Notes under the pieces: generated by a model | Database searches by the model: none | The model's input: only the letters and a program-made list of their open reading frames with translations | What the model was told of the DNA's origin: nothing | Shown here: in pieces, positions 54,746 to 63,316 of the stretch | Numbering within the stretch: the first letter of the stretch is position 1 | Layout of the letters: each line of letters begins with the position of its first letter | DNA from: Thalassospiraceae bacterium LMO-JJ14 | GTDB taxonomy: Bacteria; Pseudomonadota; Alphaproteobacteria; Rhodospirillales; Casp-alpha2 | DNA length: 64,000 nt | Direction of reading: 5' to 3' | Assembly (NCBI GenBank): GCA_021555105.2 | Contig: CP134604.1 | Coordinates: forward strand, 930,001 to 994,000 | Program-made: the position numbers and the translations under genes

Positions 54746-56536
54746 CTATCGTCCGACTTCGTTGAAATCGTCGATCATCATGGCGATTCGGCCGCTGTCG
54801 GTCTGTTCCATGATCTGCAGGGCGCGCTGCGACGCGGCCAGTGCATCCATGTCGCGGATGCGTTTCTTGACCAGCGGGATATTACTCGCGGTCATCGACA
54901 GGTCGTTCAGACCGAGACCGATCAGAAGCGCCGTGTAACGCGGGTCACCGGCGATCTCGCCGCAGATCGATACCGGAATGCGTGCGCGCAATGCCGCCTG
55001 TGTGGTGAACTGTACCAGTCTTAGTACCGCCGGGTGCAGGGAATTGAAAAGATGCGCCACGTGCTCGTTGGCGCGGTCGACGGCGAGCGTGTACATGGTC
55101 AGGTCGTTGGACCCGATGGCGAAGAAATCGCTGGCCCGGGCCAGGGAATCGGCGGCCAGCGCCGCACCCGGCACCTCGATCATGACGCCGACCGGGGGCA
55201 GGGGGGTGTGCAGCTCGTGGCCTTCGGCTTTGAGCTTTTCCGCTTCTTCGGCCAGCATCGCCTTGGCGCGCTTGACCTCGCTCGGGGTCGTGACCATCGG
55301 CAGCAGGATGCGCACGTTGCGATTCGAGGCGACGCGCAGAATGGCGCGGAACTGGGTTCTAAGCGTGTCGGGATTGGCCAGCGACAGACGGATTCCGCGC
55401 AGGCCCAGGGCCGAGGCCGCTGCTTCGTCGATATTCGACAGCAGCGCCGGGGCCGGCTTTTCGCCGCCGATATCGAGGGTGCGGATGGTCACCGGCAGGA
55501 ATTTCATCGGTGCGACGATCTGCTTGAGGATCGCCGTCTGTTCATCCTCGCTCGGGATGTCGTCGCGGTTCATGAACATGAATTCCGAACGCAGCAGGCC
55601 GACGCCCTGGGCGCCGGAATGATGCACCGCCTCCATCTCGACCGGCAGTTCGACGTTGGCCATCAACTGCACTTCGGTGCCGTCGCGCGAGATCGCCGGC
55701 TCGAACCTGAGCCGGTCCAGCGCCCTGGCGCCCTTGCGCTTTGCGGCCAGACGCTTTTCGTATTTACGGACGGTCTCCGGCGTCGGCGCGACAACGATCT
55801 TGCCGGCATAGCCGTCGACGATCACCGTATCGCCCTGCATCACGCCGTCCGCGAGACCGGCGGCGCCGAGCACGGCCGGCAGGCCCAGGGCGCGCGCCAT
55901 GATCGCGGTGTGGCCTTCGGTGCCGCCAAGCACCGCAGCAACGGCGGCGACGCTCAGCGGATCGATCTGCGCCATGTCGGCGGGCGACAACTGATCGGCG
56001 ACGACGATGCCGCCCTTGGGCGGTTTCGGCGGGGCCTTGCCGGGCGCGCGCACGAGAATGCCGATCAGGCGTGTAGCGACCTCGCGGATATCGTCGAGAC
56101 GCGCCGCGATGTAGGCATCCGCCATGGCCTCGAAGCGTTTCGCCAGGGATCTGAATTCCTGCTGCACGGCGGCTTCGGCATTGATGCGGTCGCGTTCGAT
56201 GCTCTGGCGTGCACCGCGTACAAGGCGCGAGTCCTCAAGCATGGCGAGGTAGGCATCGAACAGGATGACAAGTTCCTCGCCCGCCGCGCCCTGCATCTCG
56301 CGGGCGCGCTCCTGCAGGCTGCGGATTTGCCGGCGCGCCACCTTGACGGCGCTATCCAGGCGCTTCAACTCGTCGGCGATTTTTGTCTTTGCGACGGCAT
56401 AGGTCTGCACTTCGATATCGTCGCCGAACCGCACGAATGCCTTGCCGATGGCGATCCCCGGCGCGGCGGCCAGGCCTTCGAACACCTGTTCTTTTGGCTT
56501 TTTAGCCGGCGCTTCCTTTTTCGGTGTTTTGGTCAT
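54746..56536 (-). CDS. ptsP: PTS enzyme I (phosphoenolpyruvate-protein phosphotransferase)
   Basis: A 596-residue enzyme I that takes phosphate from PEP and passes it to HPr. The phospho-His is His209 in G-G-T-E-G-H-T-A-I-M-A-R; PEP-site blocks G-V-G-L-L-R-S-E-F and the catalytic Cys525 in S-I-C-G-E-I-A-G-D are intact. The length and start (after a Lys-rich tail) leave no room for a GAF domain, so it is EI-like rather than full EI-Ntr; the symbol is therefore tentative. It follows HPr by three bases. Confidence 0.93.
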   Translation of the reverse strand: MTKTPKKEAPAKKPKEQVFEGLAAAPGIAIGKAFVRFGDDIEVQTYAVAKTKIADELKRLDSAVKVARRQIRSLQERAREMQGAAGEELVILFDAYLAMLEDSRLVRGARQSIERDRINAEAAVQQEFRSLAKRFEAMADAYIAARLDDIREVATRLIGILVRAPGKAPPKPPKGGIVVADQLSPADMAQIDPLSVAAVAAVLGGTEGHTAIMARALGLPAVLGAAGLADGVMQGDTVIVDGYAGKIVVAPTPETVRKYEKRLAAKRKGARALDRLRFEPAISRDGTEVQLMANVELPVEMEAVHHSGAQGVGLLRSEFMFMNRDDIPSEDEQTAILKQIVAPMKFLPVTIRTLDIGGEKPAPALLSNIDEAAASALGLRGIRLSLANPDTLRTQFRAILRVASNRNVRILLPMVTTPSEVKRAKAMLAEEAEKLKAEGHELHTPLPPVGVMIEVPGAALAADSLARASDFFAIGSNDLTMYTLAVDRANEHVAHLFNSLHPAVLRLVQFTTQAALRARIPVSICGEIAGDPRYTALLIGLGLNDLSMTASNIPLVKKRIRDMDALAASQRALQIMEQTDSGRIAMMIDDFNEVGR

Positions 56537-56539
56537 CGC

Positions 56540-56818
56540 TCAGTCTTCTTCGAACTTGTCGGCGACCAGGGTCTCGATCGCGTCGAGCGCGGCTTCGGCA
56601 TCGGTCCCTTTACAGATCACCGTGATGTCGGTGCCGGTGCTGGCGGCCAGCATCATCAGCCCCATGATCGAGCGGCCCGCCACGCTCTGGCCGTTTCGTT
56701 CGACCTCGATGTCGCAATCGAAATTGCCGGCGGTCGCCGCGAACTTGGCGGCGGCGCGGGCATGCAAGCCGCGCTTGTTCTGGATCGTGAACGTTCTTTG
56801 TTGTGCGCCCTCGGTCAT
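56540..56818 (-). CDS. ptsH: Phosphocarrier protein HPr
   Basis: A 92-residue HPr. His19 in G-L-H-A-R-A-A receives phosphate from enzyme I; Ser50 in G-R-S-I-M-G-L-M-M-L is the site for HprK, which is encoded nearby. No sugar permease gene is present, so the protein most likely works in regulation. It lies 8 bases after the EIIA gene. Confidence 0.95.
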   Translation of the reverse strand: MTEGAQQRTFTIQNKRGLHARAAAKFAATAGNFDCDIEVERNGQSVAGRSIMGLMMLAASTGTDITVICKGTDAEAALDAIETLVADKFEED

Positions 56819-56826
56819 GGCGCTGA

Positions 56827-57234
56827 TCAGGTGCTGCCCTGAGCAAGCAGTTGCGAGGCGATGTTGATGTACTTGCGTCCGGCGTCCTGGGCTTCCTTGG
56901 CGGCGTCCGCCAGTGTGCCTTCGTCACGAATCGAGCCGAGCTTGATCAGCATCGGCAGATTGACCCCGGCAATGACCTCGATATTGCCCTGATCCATGAT
57001 CGAGATCGCCAGATTAGACGGCGTGCCGCCGAACATGTCGGTCAGCACGATCACACCGTCGCCTTCCTCGACTTCCTCGGCCTTGGTGACGATTTCAGCG
57101 CGCCGCTGTTCCATGTCGTCATCCGGCCCGATGCAGACGGAGGCGATGTTTTCCTGTGGCCCGACGACATGTTCGAGCGCAGAAACGAGTTCGATGGCCA
57201 GGCGGCCATGAGTGACGAGCACCAATCCGATCAT
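56827..57234 (-). CDS. PTS EIIA component, mannose family
   Basis: A 135-residue IIA(Man)-type protein. The phospho-acceptor His9 lies in V-T-H-G, and D-M-F-G-G-T-P-S-N and L-P-M-L-I-K are family blocks. With no EIIB, EIIC or EIID in the window it probably acts as a phosphorylation-state sensor; in other alphaproteobacteria it is tied to HprK and ChvGI signalling. Confidence 0.93.
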   Translation of the reverse strand: MIGLVLVTHGRLAIELVSALEHVVGPQENIASVCIGPDDDMEQRRAEIVTKAEEVEEGDGVIVLTDMFGGTPSNLAISIMDQGNIEVIAGVNLPMLIKLGSIRDEGTLADAAKEAQDAGRKYINIASQLLAQGST

Positions 57235-57295
57235 TGTCGGTTATCCCTTATCCCCGGTCTCTTTTTTTGTACTTGGTGGAATTGTGAGCAGATTC

Positions 57296-58186
57296 TCAGG
57301 CTTTGTCCAAGTCCCTGTGACGAATTTGCGCACGCCATCCGTTATCCTTAAGCCATGCATGGAAGCGTTCGGCAATGAAAACCGACCGGTGACGCCCGCC
57401 GGTGCAGCCGAAAGCGATGGTCAGATAGCTTTTCCCCTCGGCCCGGTAGCGTGGCAGCAACGGCCCTGTCATCCCGGTCAGATGCGCGAAGAAATCTTCG
57501 AACGCCGGATCTTTGGATACGTATGCCTGCACTTCCGGGTCCTTGCCGGTTTTCGGCCGGAGTTCCTTGTCGTAATGCGGATTCTTGAAAAACCGGACAT
57601 CGAACACAAGATCGGCATCGCGCGGCAGTCCGCGCTTGAACGAGAACGAGGTGACGAAAATGGCGAGGCCGGGGTCGCTGTCCATACCAAAAGTATGCTC
57701 GAGTTGTGCCTTCAGTTCGCCGAGCGCGAAATCCGTGGTGTCGATCACATAGTCGGCGCGAGCGCGCAGCGCTTCCATGGCGCGGCGTTCACGGCGGATG
57801 CCGTCGATCACCGGGCGGTCGGCGGCGAGCGGGTGGCGGCGGCGGGTTTCCTCGAAACGCCGGCCCAGTACCTCGTCGTCGCAGTCCACGAACAGCAGGG
57901 AAATATCGACGTTGGAGGTTTCCTGAAACTGGTCGATCATTGCCAGCAGATACGTCGCGTCGAAATCGCGGGTGCGGATATCGACACCGATCGCCAGCGG
58001 CTGGTTGTCCTCGCTCGGTGTATCGCCGCCTTCCAGGCCCGGAATCAGTCTGCCGATCAGCGACAACGGCATGTTGTCGACGGCTTCGAAGCCGATGTCT
58101 TCGAGGAGCTTCAGGGCCGAGCTTTTTCCGGCCCCGGAAACACCGGACACCAGCAAGACGCGCGTTTGCGGTTTTTCAGTACTCAT
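57296..58186 (-). CDS. rapZ: RapZ-family nucleotide-binding adaptor
   Basis: A 296-residue P-loop protein with Walker A G-V-S-G-A-G-K-S near residue 15, then D-N-M-P, and a C-terminal G-C-T-G-G-R-H-R-S-V block. RapZ in enteric bacteria guides RNase E to the small RNA GlmZ; its role in alphaproteobacteria is unclear. The start overlaps the hprK stop as ATGA. Confidence 0.95.
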   Translation of the reverse strand: MSTEKPQTRVLLVSGVSGAGKSSALKLLEDIGFEAVDNMPLSLIGRLIPGLEGGDTPSEDNQPLAIGVDIRTRDFDATYLLAMIDQFQETSNVDISLLFVDCDDEVLGRRFEETRRRHPLAADRPVIDGIRRERRAMEALRARADYVIDTTDFALGELKAQLEHTFGMDSDPGLAIFVTSFSFKRGLPRDADLVFDVRFFKNPHYDKELRPKTGKDPEVQAYVSKDPAFEDFFAHLTGMTGPLLPRYRAEGKSYLTIAFGCTGGRHRSVFIAERFHAWLKDNGWRAQIRHRDLDKA

Positions 58187-58629
58187 TTCGGCTCCAGCAT
58201 ATCCTTATCATGGACGGATAATGCAAGGCGGATTTTTGCCGCTGCCGACGCCTGGAACGGATCGAGGCAAATACGCCGCACCCGAACCCCCATGAATGAT
58301 GCGTGAAGTGTTTCCGGCAGCCGCTCCACATCCGCAGGCTTCACCAGATCGACAATCAGTGAAAGCGGCACTTTTGTTTCATGCGCCATGCGGACGATGC
58401 CGAGGCCGCGGACCTCCATCAGTCCGGCCAGCTTGCCGGGCGGCGATACCAACAGTTTGCTTGGTCCTGCAACGATGTCGACCCGGTCGTCGGCAACAAG
58501 TTTTGCCCCGCCGTCGATCAGGCGAAGCGCCAGATCGGATTTGCCGGCCCCGCTCGGCCCCAGCAACAAAACACCCCGCCCATCGATGGCGACGGCGCTG
58601 GCGTGGAGTTGCTGCGGAGGTGCGGTCAT
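58183..58629 (-). CDS. hprK: HPr kinase/phosphorylase, short alphaproteobacterial form
   Basis: A 148-residue HprK that lacks the N-terminal domain of the Gram-positive enzyme, as is usual in alphaproteobacteria. Walker A is G-P-S-G-A-G-K-S (24-31), and the HprK signature includes E-V-R-G-L-G-I-V. It phosphorylates HPr on Ser50 and removes that phosphate. The ATG at 58629 has a perfect AAGGAGG nine bases upstream; the frame stays open to 58683 inside chvG. Confidence 0.96.
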   Translation of the reverse strand: MTAPPQQLHASAVAIDGRGVLLLGPSGAGKSDLALRLIDGGAKLVADDRVDIVAGPSKLLVSPPGKLAGLMEVRGLGIVRMAHETKVPLSLIVDLVKPADVERLPETLHASFMGVRVRRICLDPFQASAAAKIRLALSVHDKDMLEPK

Positions 58630-58642
58630 GTGAGCCTCCTTA

Positions 58643-60289
58643 TCAAACGCTGCGCGCCGGCAGGCGCACGATGAATCTGGCACCGATCACCTTACCCGCA
58701 CCGTCGCGCCGGTTCATGGCCGTGATCTGGCCTTCGTGAACATCGATGATCTGTTTTGAAATGGACAGCCCGAGGCCGGAGTGCGTACCGAATTTCTCGC
58801 CTTCGGGGCGGGCCGAATAAAAGCGGTTGAAGATTTCCACCTCCTTGCCTTCGGGGACACCGGGGCCGTCGTCGTCGATGGTGGCGACCAGCCATTGTCC
58901 GTCGCGGCCGAGCGAAATACGGATCGAGCCGCCGTCGGGCGAGAAGGTGTTGGCGTTCGAAATAAGGTTGCGGAAGACCTGCACCAGCCGGTCCTCGATG
59001 CCGTCGACCTCGAGCCCGCCGTTGGCGACGATTTCGAGTTGTACCCTGGCATCGCCTTCCCGGTTGGCGGCGGCCCGCATCTCGACGAGGGCGCTCAGCA
59101 AACCCGCCAAGTCAACGGTCGCGAACTCGGTGCGGCTCAATTCCGCATCCAGCCGCGATGCGTTCGAGATATCGCTGATCAGCCGGTCGAGACGCGCCAC
59201 ATCGTCGGTGATGATCGCCATCAGCTTTTCGCGCTGCGCCGGGTCGGTGACGCGTCCGGCGGTTTCGACGGCGGAGCGGAGCGAGGTCAGCGGGTTCTTG
59301 ATTTCATGCGCGACATCGGCGGCGAATCGCTCGATGGCGTCCATGCGCAGCCACAACGCTTCGGTCATTTCCTTGAGGCTGAGGGCCAGATCGCCGATCT
59401 CGTCGCGGCGTTCGGTCAGCAGCGGGATGGTTTCCTTGCGGCCCTTGTCGTGGCGGATGCGTTCGGCGGCGATGGCCAGTGCGCGGATCGGCCGGGCGAT
59501 GGTCCCGGCCAGATACAGCGACAGCAAAATGGTGACGCTGAGCGCCACGGCAACGACTTTCAGGATATCCCGCCGGACGTCATGGAGCGCGGTTTTGATG
59601 TTTTCGCCGTCTCTGGACAGCATGATCGCACCCAGCACCTGCTTGTATCGCTGCACCGGCACGGCGGCGCTGAGCACCAGGCCGTCGCGCCCGAAACGGC
59701 GTGCGGCGACCGCGCTTTCGCCGATTAGCGCGGCCTGGGTTTCGGGAAAATCGCTTGCCGACTGCAGCGGGTTTTCCCGGTATTTCGGCAGCGGGCCTTC
59801 GCCGCTGATGGCGCGCGCCAGATTGTCATACTTGTCGAGCAGGGTGTCGAGAAGATCGAAATCGTCCTCGGGCGGGCGCAGAATCTCGATCTGTACCGTA
59901 CCCCCGGCACCGCCGAGACGCCGGGAATCGACGATCATGGTGCCGTCGGCGCGGAACAGCCGGGCGCGGGTTTCGGTGATTTCAACAAGCCTGCGGGTGA
60001 TCTGATAGGCGATGTCTGAAACCAGATACTGGCCATTGGGCGCTTCCGATACGACGGCGCCTTCGCCGAGTGCGGCGGCGAACATCTCCGCCTGGACTTC
60101 AAGCGATGCCAGTTCGTTGTCGATCAGCGAGCGCCGGTATTCGCCCAGATACAGCAGACCGGCAACAAGCGTGCCGATGGCCAGAAGATTGACCGTCAGG
60201 ATACGCCGCGTCAGGGGTGAAACAAACGGCCGCGACGCGGTGCCCCGCATCGTTCCCCGAGGTTCGTCTTCCTGCCCCCCCTTGGCCAT
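58643..60289 (-). CDS. chvG: ChvG-like sensor histidine kinase
   Basis: A 548-residue inner-membrane kinase: helix at about 30-48, a large periplasmic sensor to about 240, a second helix 245-263, HAMP (A-R-P-I-R-A-L), H-box V-A-H-E-I-K-N-P-L-T-S-L (His328), N-box N-L-I-S-N-A and G-boxes D-D-D-G-P-G-V-P and H-S-G-L-G-L-S-I. The K-N-P form of the H-box is typical of ChvG/ExoS. It acts with the ChvI-like regulator, encoded upstream, in acid or cell-envelope response. It is 13 bases before hprK. Confidence 0.92.
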   Translation of the reverse strand: MAKGGQEDEPRGTMRGTASRPFVSPLTRRILTVNLLAIGTLVAGLLYLGEYRRSLIDNELASLEVQAEMFAAALGEGAVVSEAPNGQYLVSDIAYQITRRLVEITETRARLFRADGTMIVDSRRLGGAGGTVQIEILRPPEDDFDLLDTLLDKYDNLARAISGEGPLPKYRENPLQSASDFPETQAALIGESAVAARRFGRDGLVLSAAVPVQRYKQVLGAIMLSRDGENIKTALHDVRRDILKVVAVALSVTILLSLYLAGTIARPIRALAIAAERIRHDKGRKETIPLLTERRDEIGDLALSLKEMTEALWLRMDAIERFAADVAHEIKNPLTSLRSAVETAGRVTDPAQREKLMAIITDDVARLDRLISDISNASRLDAELSRTEFATVDLAGLLSALVEMRAAANREGDARVQLEIVANGGLEVDGIEDRLVQVFRNLISNANTFSPDGGSIRISLGRDGQWLVATIDDDGPGVPEGKEVEIFNRFYSARPEGEKFGTHSGLGLSISKQIIDVHEGQITAMNRRDGAGKVIGARFIVRLPARSV

Positions 60290-60347
60290 GTATCCCCCGA
60301 CGTTGGAAAATTAACGGAGACCCGTCCCGGTGATCTGTCTCCCGGCG

Positions 60348-61061
60348 TTATGCCTTATAGCGATAGCCGACGCCATAGAGTGTTTCGATTTCCGAAAACT
60401 CGGGATCGACCTCGCGGAATTTCCGGCGCAGCCGCTTGACGTGACTGTCGATGGTCCGGTCCTCGACGTAGATGTTCTCGCCATAAGCAGCGTCGATCAA
60501 CTGGTCGCGGTTTTTCACATGACCGGGACGGCGCGCCAGGGACTCGACCAACAGGAATTCCGTTACCGTCAGAGTGACTTCCCTGTCTTTCCAGGTGCAC
60601 AGGTGGCGGTCCGGGTCGAGCATCAGTTCGCCGCGCCTGAGCACGTTTTCGCCGTCTTCGCCCTCGGTCACGGGGCCGGCGTCCTGGCGGCGCAGAATGG
60701 CACGGATGCGCTCGATCAACAGACGTTGCGAGAACGGTTTCTTGATATAATCGTCTGCGCCCATGCGCAGACCCATAAGCTCATCGACCTCGTCATCCTT
60801 CGACGTCAGAAAGATCACCGGCAGGGCGTCTTTCTTGCGGATCTCGCCCAGAAGTTCCATGCCGTCCATGCGCGGCATCTTGATGTCGAGGACGGCCAGG
60901 TCGACCGGGTGTTCGCCGATGCCCTGCAGGGCGGCAACGCCATCCGGATAGGTGGCGACGTCATAACCTTCGGCTTCAAGAGCCATGGATACGGATGTCA
61001 GGATATTTTGATCGTCGTCGACCAGCGCGATTTTCTGCAACATGGGCTTGGGTCCAGTCAT
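60348..61061 (-). CDS. chvI: ChvI-like response regulator
   Basis: A 237-residue OmpR-family regulator. The receiver has D-D-D at 15-17, phospho-Asp59 in A-V-L-D-I-K-M-P and the lysine in I-K-K-P-F-S; the C-terminal winged helix has [14 protein letters not shown] and Y-G-V-G-Y-R-Y. The start at 61061 has GAGGT 12 bases upstream; in-frame extension to 61106 lacks one. Gene order chvI-chvG-hprK-rapZ matches alphaproteobacteria. Confidence 0.93.
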   Translation of the reverse strand: MTGPKPMLQKIALVDDDQNILTSVSMALEAEGYDVATYPDGVAALQGIGEHPVDLAVLDIKMPRMDGMELLGEIRKKDALPVIFLTSKDDEVDELMGLRMGADDYIKKPFSQRLLIERIRAILRRQDAGPVTEGEDGENVLRRGELMLDPDRHLCTWKDREVTLTVTEFLLVESLARRPGHVKNRDQLIDAAYGENIYVEDRTIDSHVKRLRRKFREVDPEFSEIETLYGVGYRYKA

Positions 61062-61131
61062 GATAGTGGTGTTACCTCGCTCCTGGTACGTGGCCAATAT
61101 GGCCAAATTATATGCGAATTGCGGCGAAATA

Positions 61132-61148
61132 AGGCATGATCAATGCCT
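61132..61148. other. Inverted repeat between chvI and the MetE-like gene
   Basis: AGGCAT and ATGCCT (61132-61137, 61143-61148) form a 6-bp inverted repeat centred on GATCA in the divergent region (61062-61238). It may be a regulator site for either gene; no motif match is claimed. Confidence 0.3.
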
Positions 61149-61238
61149 ATACAGGTGTATTTGCCGCGCGCATTCACTATCTGAGCTTAACGGAAAACAA
61201 TAAAAACATCGAACATCGAGGATTTCAGGGAGGAAACC

Positions 61239-62255
61239 ATGATCAAAACGACAATCGCCGGGAGTCTGCCGAAACCGGCCTGGCTCGCGGAGCCGGAGAA
61301 ACTCTGGGCACCGTGGCGGATTCCGGACGACCTGCTTTTCGAGGCTCAGTCGGATGCGGCGCTGGCGTGGATTAAATGCCAGGAAGACGCCGGGATCGAT
61401 ATCGTCAGCGACGGCGAACAGTTCCGAAAGCATTTCGTGCACGGCTTCCTTGAAAACATCGAGGGCATCGACTGGAACAAGATGACGACCATGGGCATCC
61501 GCAACGACCGCTATGACGCCGACGTGCCGACGGTGACGGGCGAGGTCAAGCGGAACGGCTCGGTGCACGCTGCCGGTGCGAAATTCTGCAAGGAACACGT
61601 CAACGGCGGCTACAAGTTCACGCTGCCGGGGCCGATGACCATCTGCGATACCATCGCCAACGGCTATTACGATACGCGCCCCGACATGGCGATGGCCTTC
61701 GCCAAGCTGCTGAACGAGGAAGCCAAGGAACTGGAAGCACTCGGTGTCGATGTCATTCAGTTCGACGAGCCGGCCTTCAACGCGTTCACCAAGGAAGCCG
61801 CCGAATGGGGCGTTGAAACCCTGGAAGCCGCCGCCGACGGGCTTAAATGCACGACGGCCGTGCACATCTGTTACGGCTACGGCATTCAGGAAAATCTCGA
61901 CTGGAAGGAAACGCTGGGCGACGAATGGCGTCAGTACGAGGATTTCTTCCCGGCGCTGAACGCCAGCAAAATCCAGCAAGTCTCGCTGGAATGCGCCGAC
62001 AGCCATGTGCCGCATGAGGTGATGGGGATCCTGAAAGACAAGGAAATCCTGGTCGGCTCCATCAACGTCGCGACCGAGGAGATCGAGACGCCGGAGAAGG
62101 TCTGCGCCACGCTGACGGCGGCGGCCGAGTTCGTCGATCCGGAACGCATCATCGCGTGTACCAACTGCGGCATGGCGCCGCTGCCCAGGCACGTCGCCGA
62201 AGGCAAGCTGAAGGCGCTGGGTGCCGGTGCGGAACTTTTCAGGAAGTCGCTCTAG
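61239..62255 (+). CDS. Core-MetE-like methyltransferase (single-barrel methionine synthase family)
   Basis: A 338-residue protein equal to the catalytic C-terminal barrel of cobalamin-independent methionine synthase. The zinc ligands are preserved: His209 and Cys211 in H-I-C-Y-G, Glu251 in S-L-E-C and Cys310 in C-T-N-C-G-M-A-P-L. The N-terminal half of MetE, needed for polyglutamyl methyltetrahydrofolate, is absent, so the methyl donor may differ, as in the folate-independent families (Mes proteins). A DUF1852 (MesX) partner gene is not adjacent. GGGAGGAAACC precedes the ATG. Confidence 0.85.
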   Translation: MIKTTIAGSLPKPAWLAEPEKLWAPWRIPDDLLFEAQSDAALAWIKCQEDAGIDIVSDGEQFRKHFVHGFLENIEGIDWNKMTTMGIRNDRYDADVPTVTGEVKRNGSVHAAGAKFCKEHVNGGYKFTLPGPMTICDTIANGYYDTRPDMAMAFAKLLNEEAKELEALGVDVIQFDEPAFNAFTKEAAEWGVETLEAAADGLKCTTAVHICYGYGIQENLDWKETLGDEWRQYEDFFPALNASKIQQVSLECADSHVPHEVMGILKDKEILVGSINVATEEIETPEKVCATLTAAAEFVDPERIIACTNCGMAPLPRHVAEGKLKALGAGAELFRKSL

Positions 62256-62271
62256 GGGTCAGCTTGCTCTC

Positions 62272-62368
62272 GCCATTCCGGCGACCGCCGGAATCCAGGG
62301 CAAAGCGTGCCCCTGCATCCGGCGAGCCGAAATGTATCCCTGGGCCCCGGCCTGCGCCGGGGTGACGA
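62272..62368. repeat. REP-like inverted repeat, copy 3 (different sequence type)
   Basis: The left hairpin has 9-bp perfect arms (62275-62283, 62286-62294) and the right has 7-bp arms CCCCGGC/GCCGGGG (62345-62351, 62356-62362). Outer parts share CCAGGG...CCCTGGG. It is the common CATTCCGGCG...CCGGGGTGACG type, not the GTCATCCTGAA type. It separates two converging genes and may end transcription in both directions. Confidence 0.72.
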
Positions 62369-62383
62369 CGTAAGGGGATCGCC

Positions 62384-63136
62384 TTACGCGGCACCCTCGG
62401 CCTTCAGTTTTCGGCGGCGCCGGCGCGACAGCATGTTCAGCCCCTCGACGAATCCTGAAAACGCCATCGCCGCGTAGATGTAGCCCTTGGGGACGTGGAA
62501 GCCGAGGCCGTCGGCGATCAGCGTCATGCCGATCATCATCAGAAAGCCCAGCGCCAGCATGACGATGGTCGGGTTGTCTGCGATGAATTTCGACAACGGA
62601 TCGGCGGCGACCAGCATCGCCATGACGGCGATGATCACGGCAATGATCATCACCGGCAGGTGGGTCGTCATGCCGACGGCGGTGATGATGCTGTCCACGG
62701 AAAAGACCATGTCGAGCAGCAATATCTGCACAATGGCGGCATTGAACGCCATGCCGGCGGCGCCCTTGTTGAAGATATCGGGCTCCGGGTCCGGATCGAC
62801 GTTGTGGTGAATCTCCTTGGTCGCCTTCCACACCAGAAACAGGCCGCCCGCGAGCAGGATCAGATCGCGCCATGAAAAGCCGTGCGCGAAAATTTCGAGC
62901 ACCGGATCTGTAAGGCCGACGATAATGCTCAGCGTGCCGAGCAGGATCAGGCGCAATACCAGCGCCAGGCTGATGCCGATGCGCCGCGCCTTCGGTTGCT
63001 GATCGACCGGCAGCTTGTTTGTCAGGATCGAAATGAAGACGAGGTTGTCGATGCCGAGGACGATTTCCATGACGATCAGCGTGACGAGCGCGATCCATGC
63101 TTCGGGGGTTGCGGCGAGGGTTAACAGATGCTCCAT
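62384..63136 (-). CDS. TerC/YgdQ-family integral membrane protein
   Basis: A 250-residue protein with about seven helices. The family's metal-related motifs are in [11 protein letters not shown] (helix 1) and D-M-V-F-S-V-D-S-I (helix 5). TerC proteins are linked to tellurite resistance and to manganese export or membrane-protein metalation. A basic tail (R-R-R-R-R-K) ends the protein. Substrate not known. Confidence 0.9.
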   Translation of the reverse strand: MEHLLTLAATPEAWIALVTLIVMEIVLGIDNLVFISILTNKLPVDQQPKARRIGISLALVLRLILLGTLSIIVGLTDPVLEIFAHGFSWRDLILLAGGLFLVWKATKEIHHNVDPDPEPDIFNKGAAGMAFNAAIVQILLLDMVFSVDSIITAVGMTTHLPVMIIAVIIAVMAMLVAADPLSKFIADNPTIVMLALGFLMMIGMTLIADGLGFHVPKGYIYAAMAFSGFVEGLNMLSRRRRRKLKAEGAA

Positions 63137-63316
63137 GGCACCTCTCCGGTTTGCTGGTGGTTATGCGTGATCGTAGGGCGTCAGATCAGCACTCCGCACG
63201 GGCGGGGTCAATGGGCGCGGCATGCCGTGAGATACCCGTTCTTCGATCCGATCGTGATTTCTTGACGCCGGGGGGCGCGCTCCGCAAAGTCCACTGGAAC
63301 GTTTCGGAGGCATATC

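Noticed and set aside
61062-61238. SAM or cobalamin riboswitch before the MetE-like gene
   Set aside because: Neither a SAM-II-type core nor a cobalamin box is visible in the 177-base gap.
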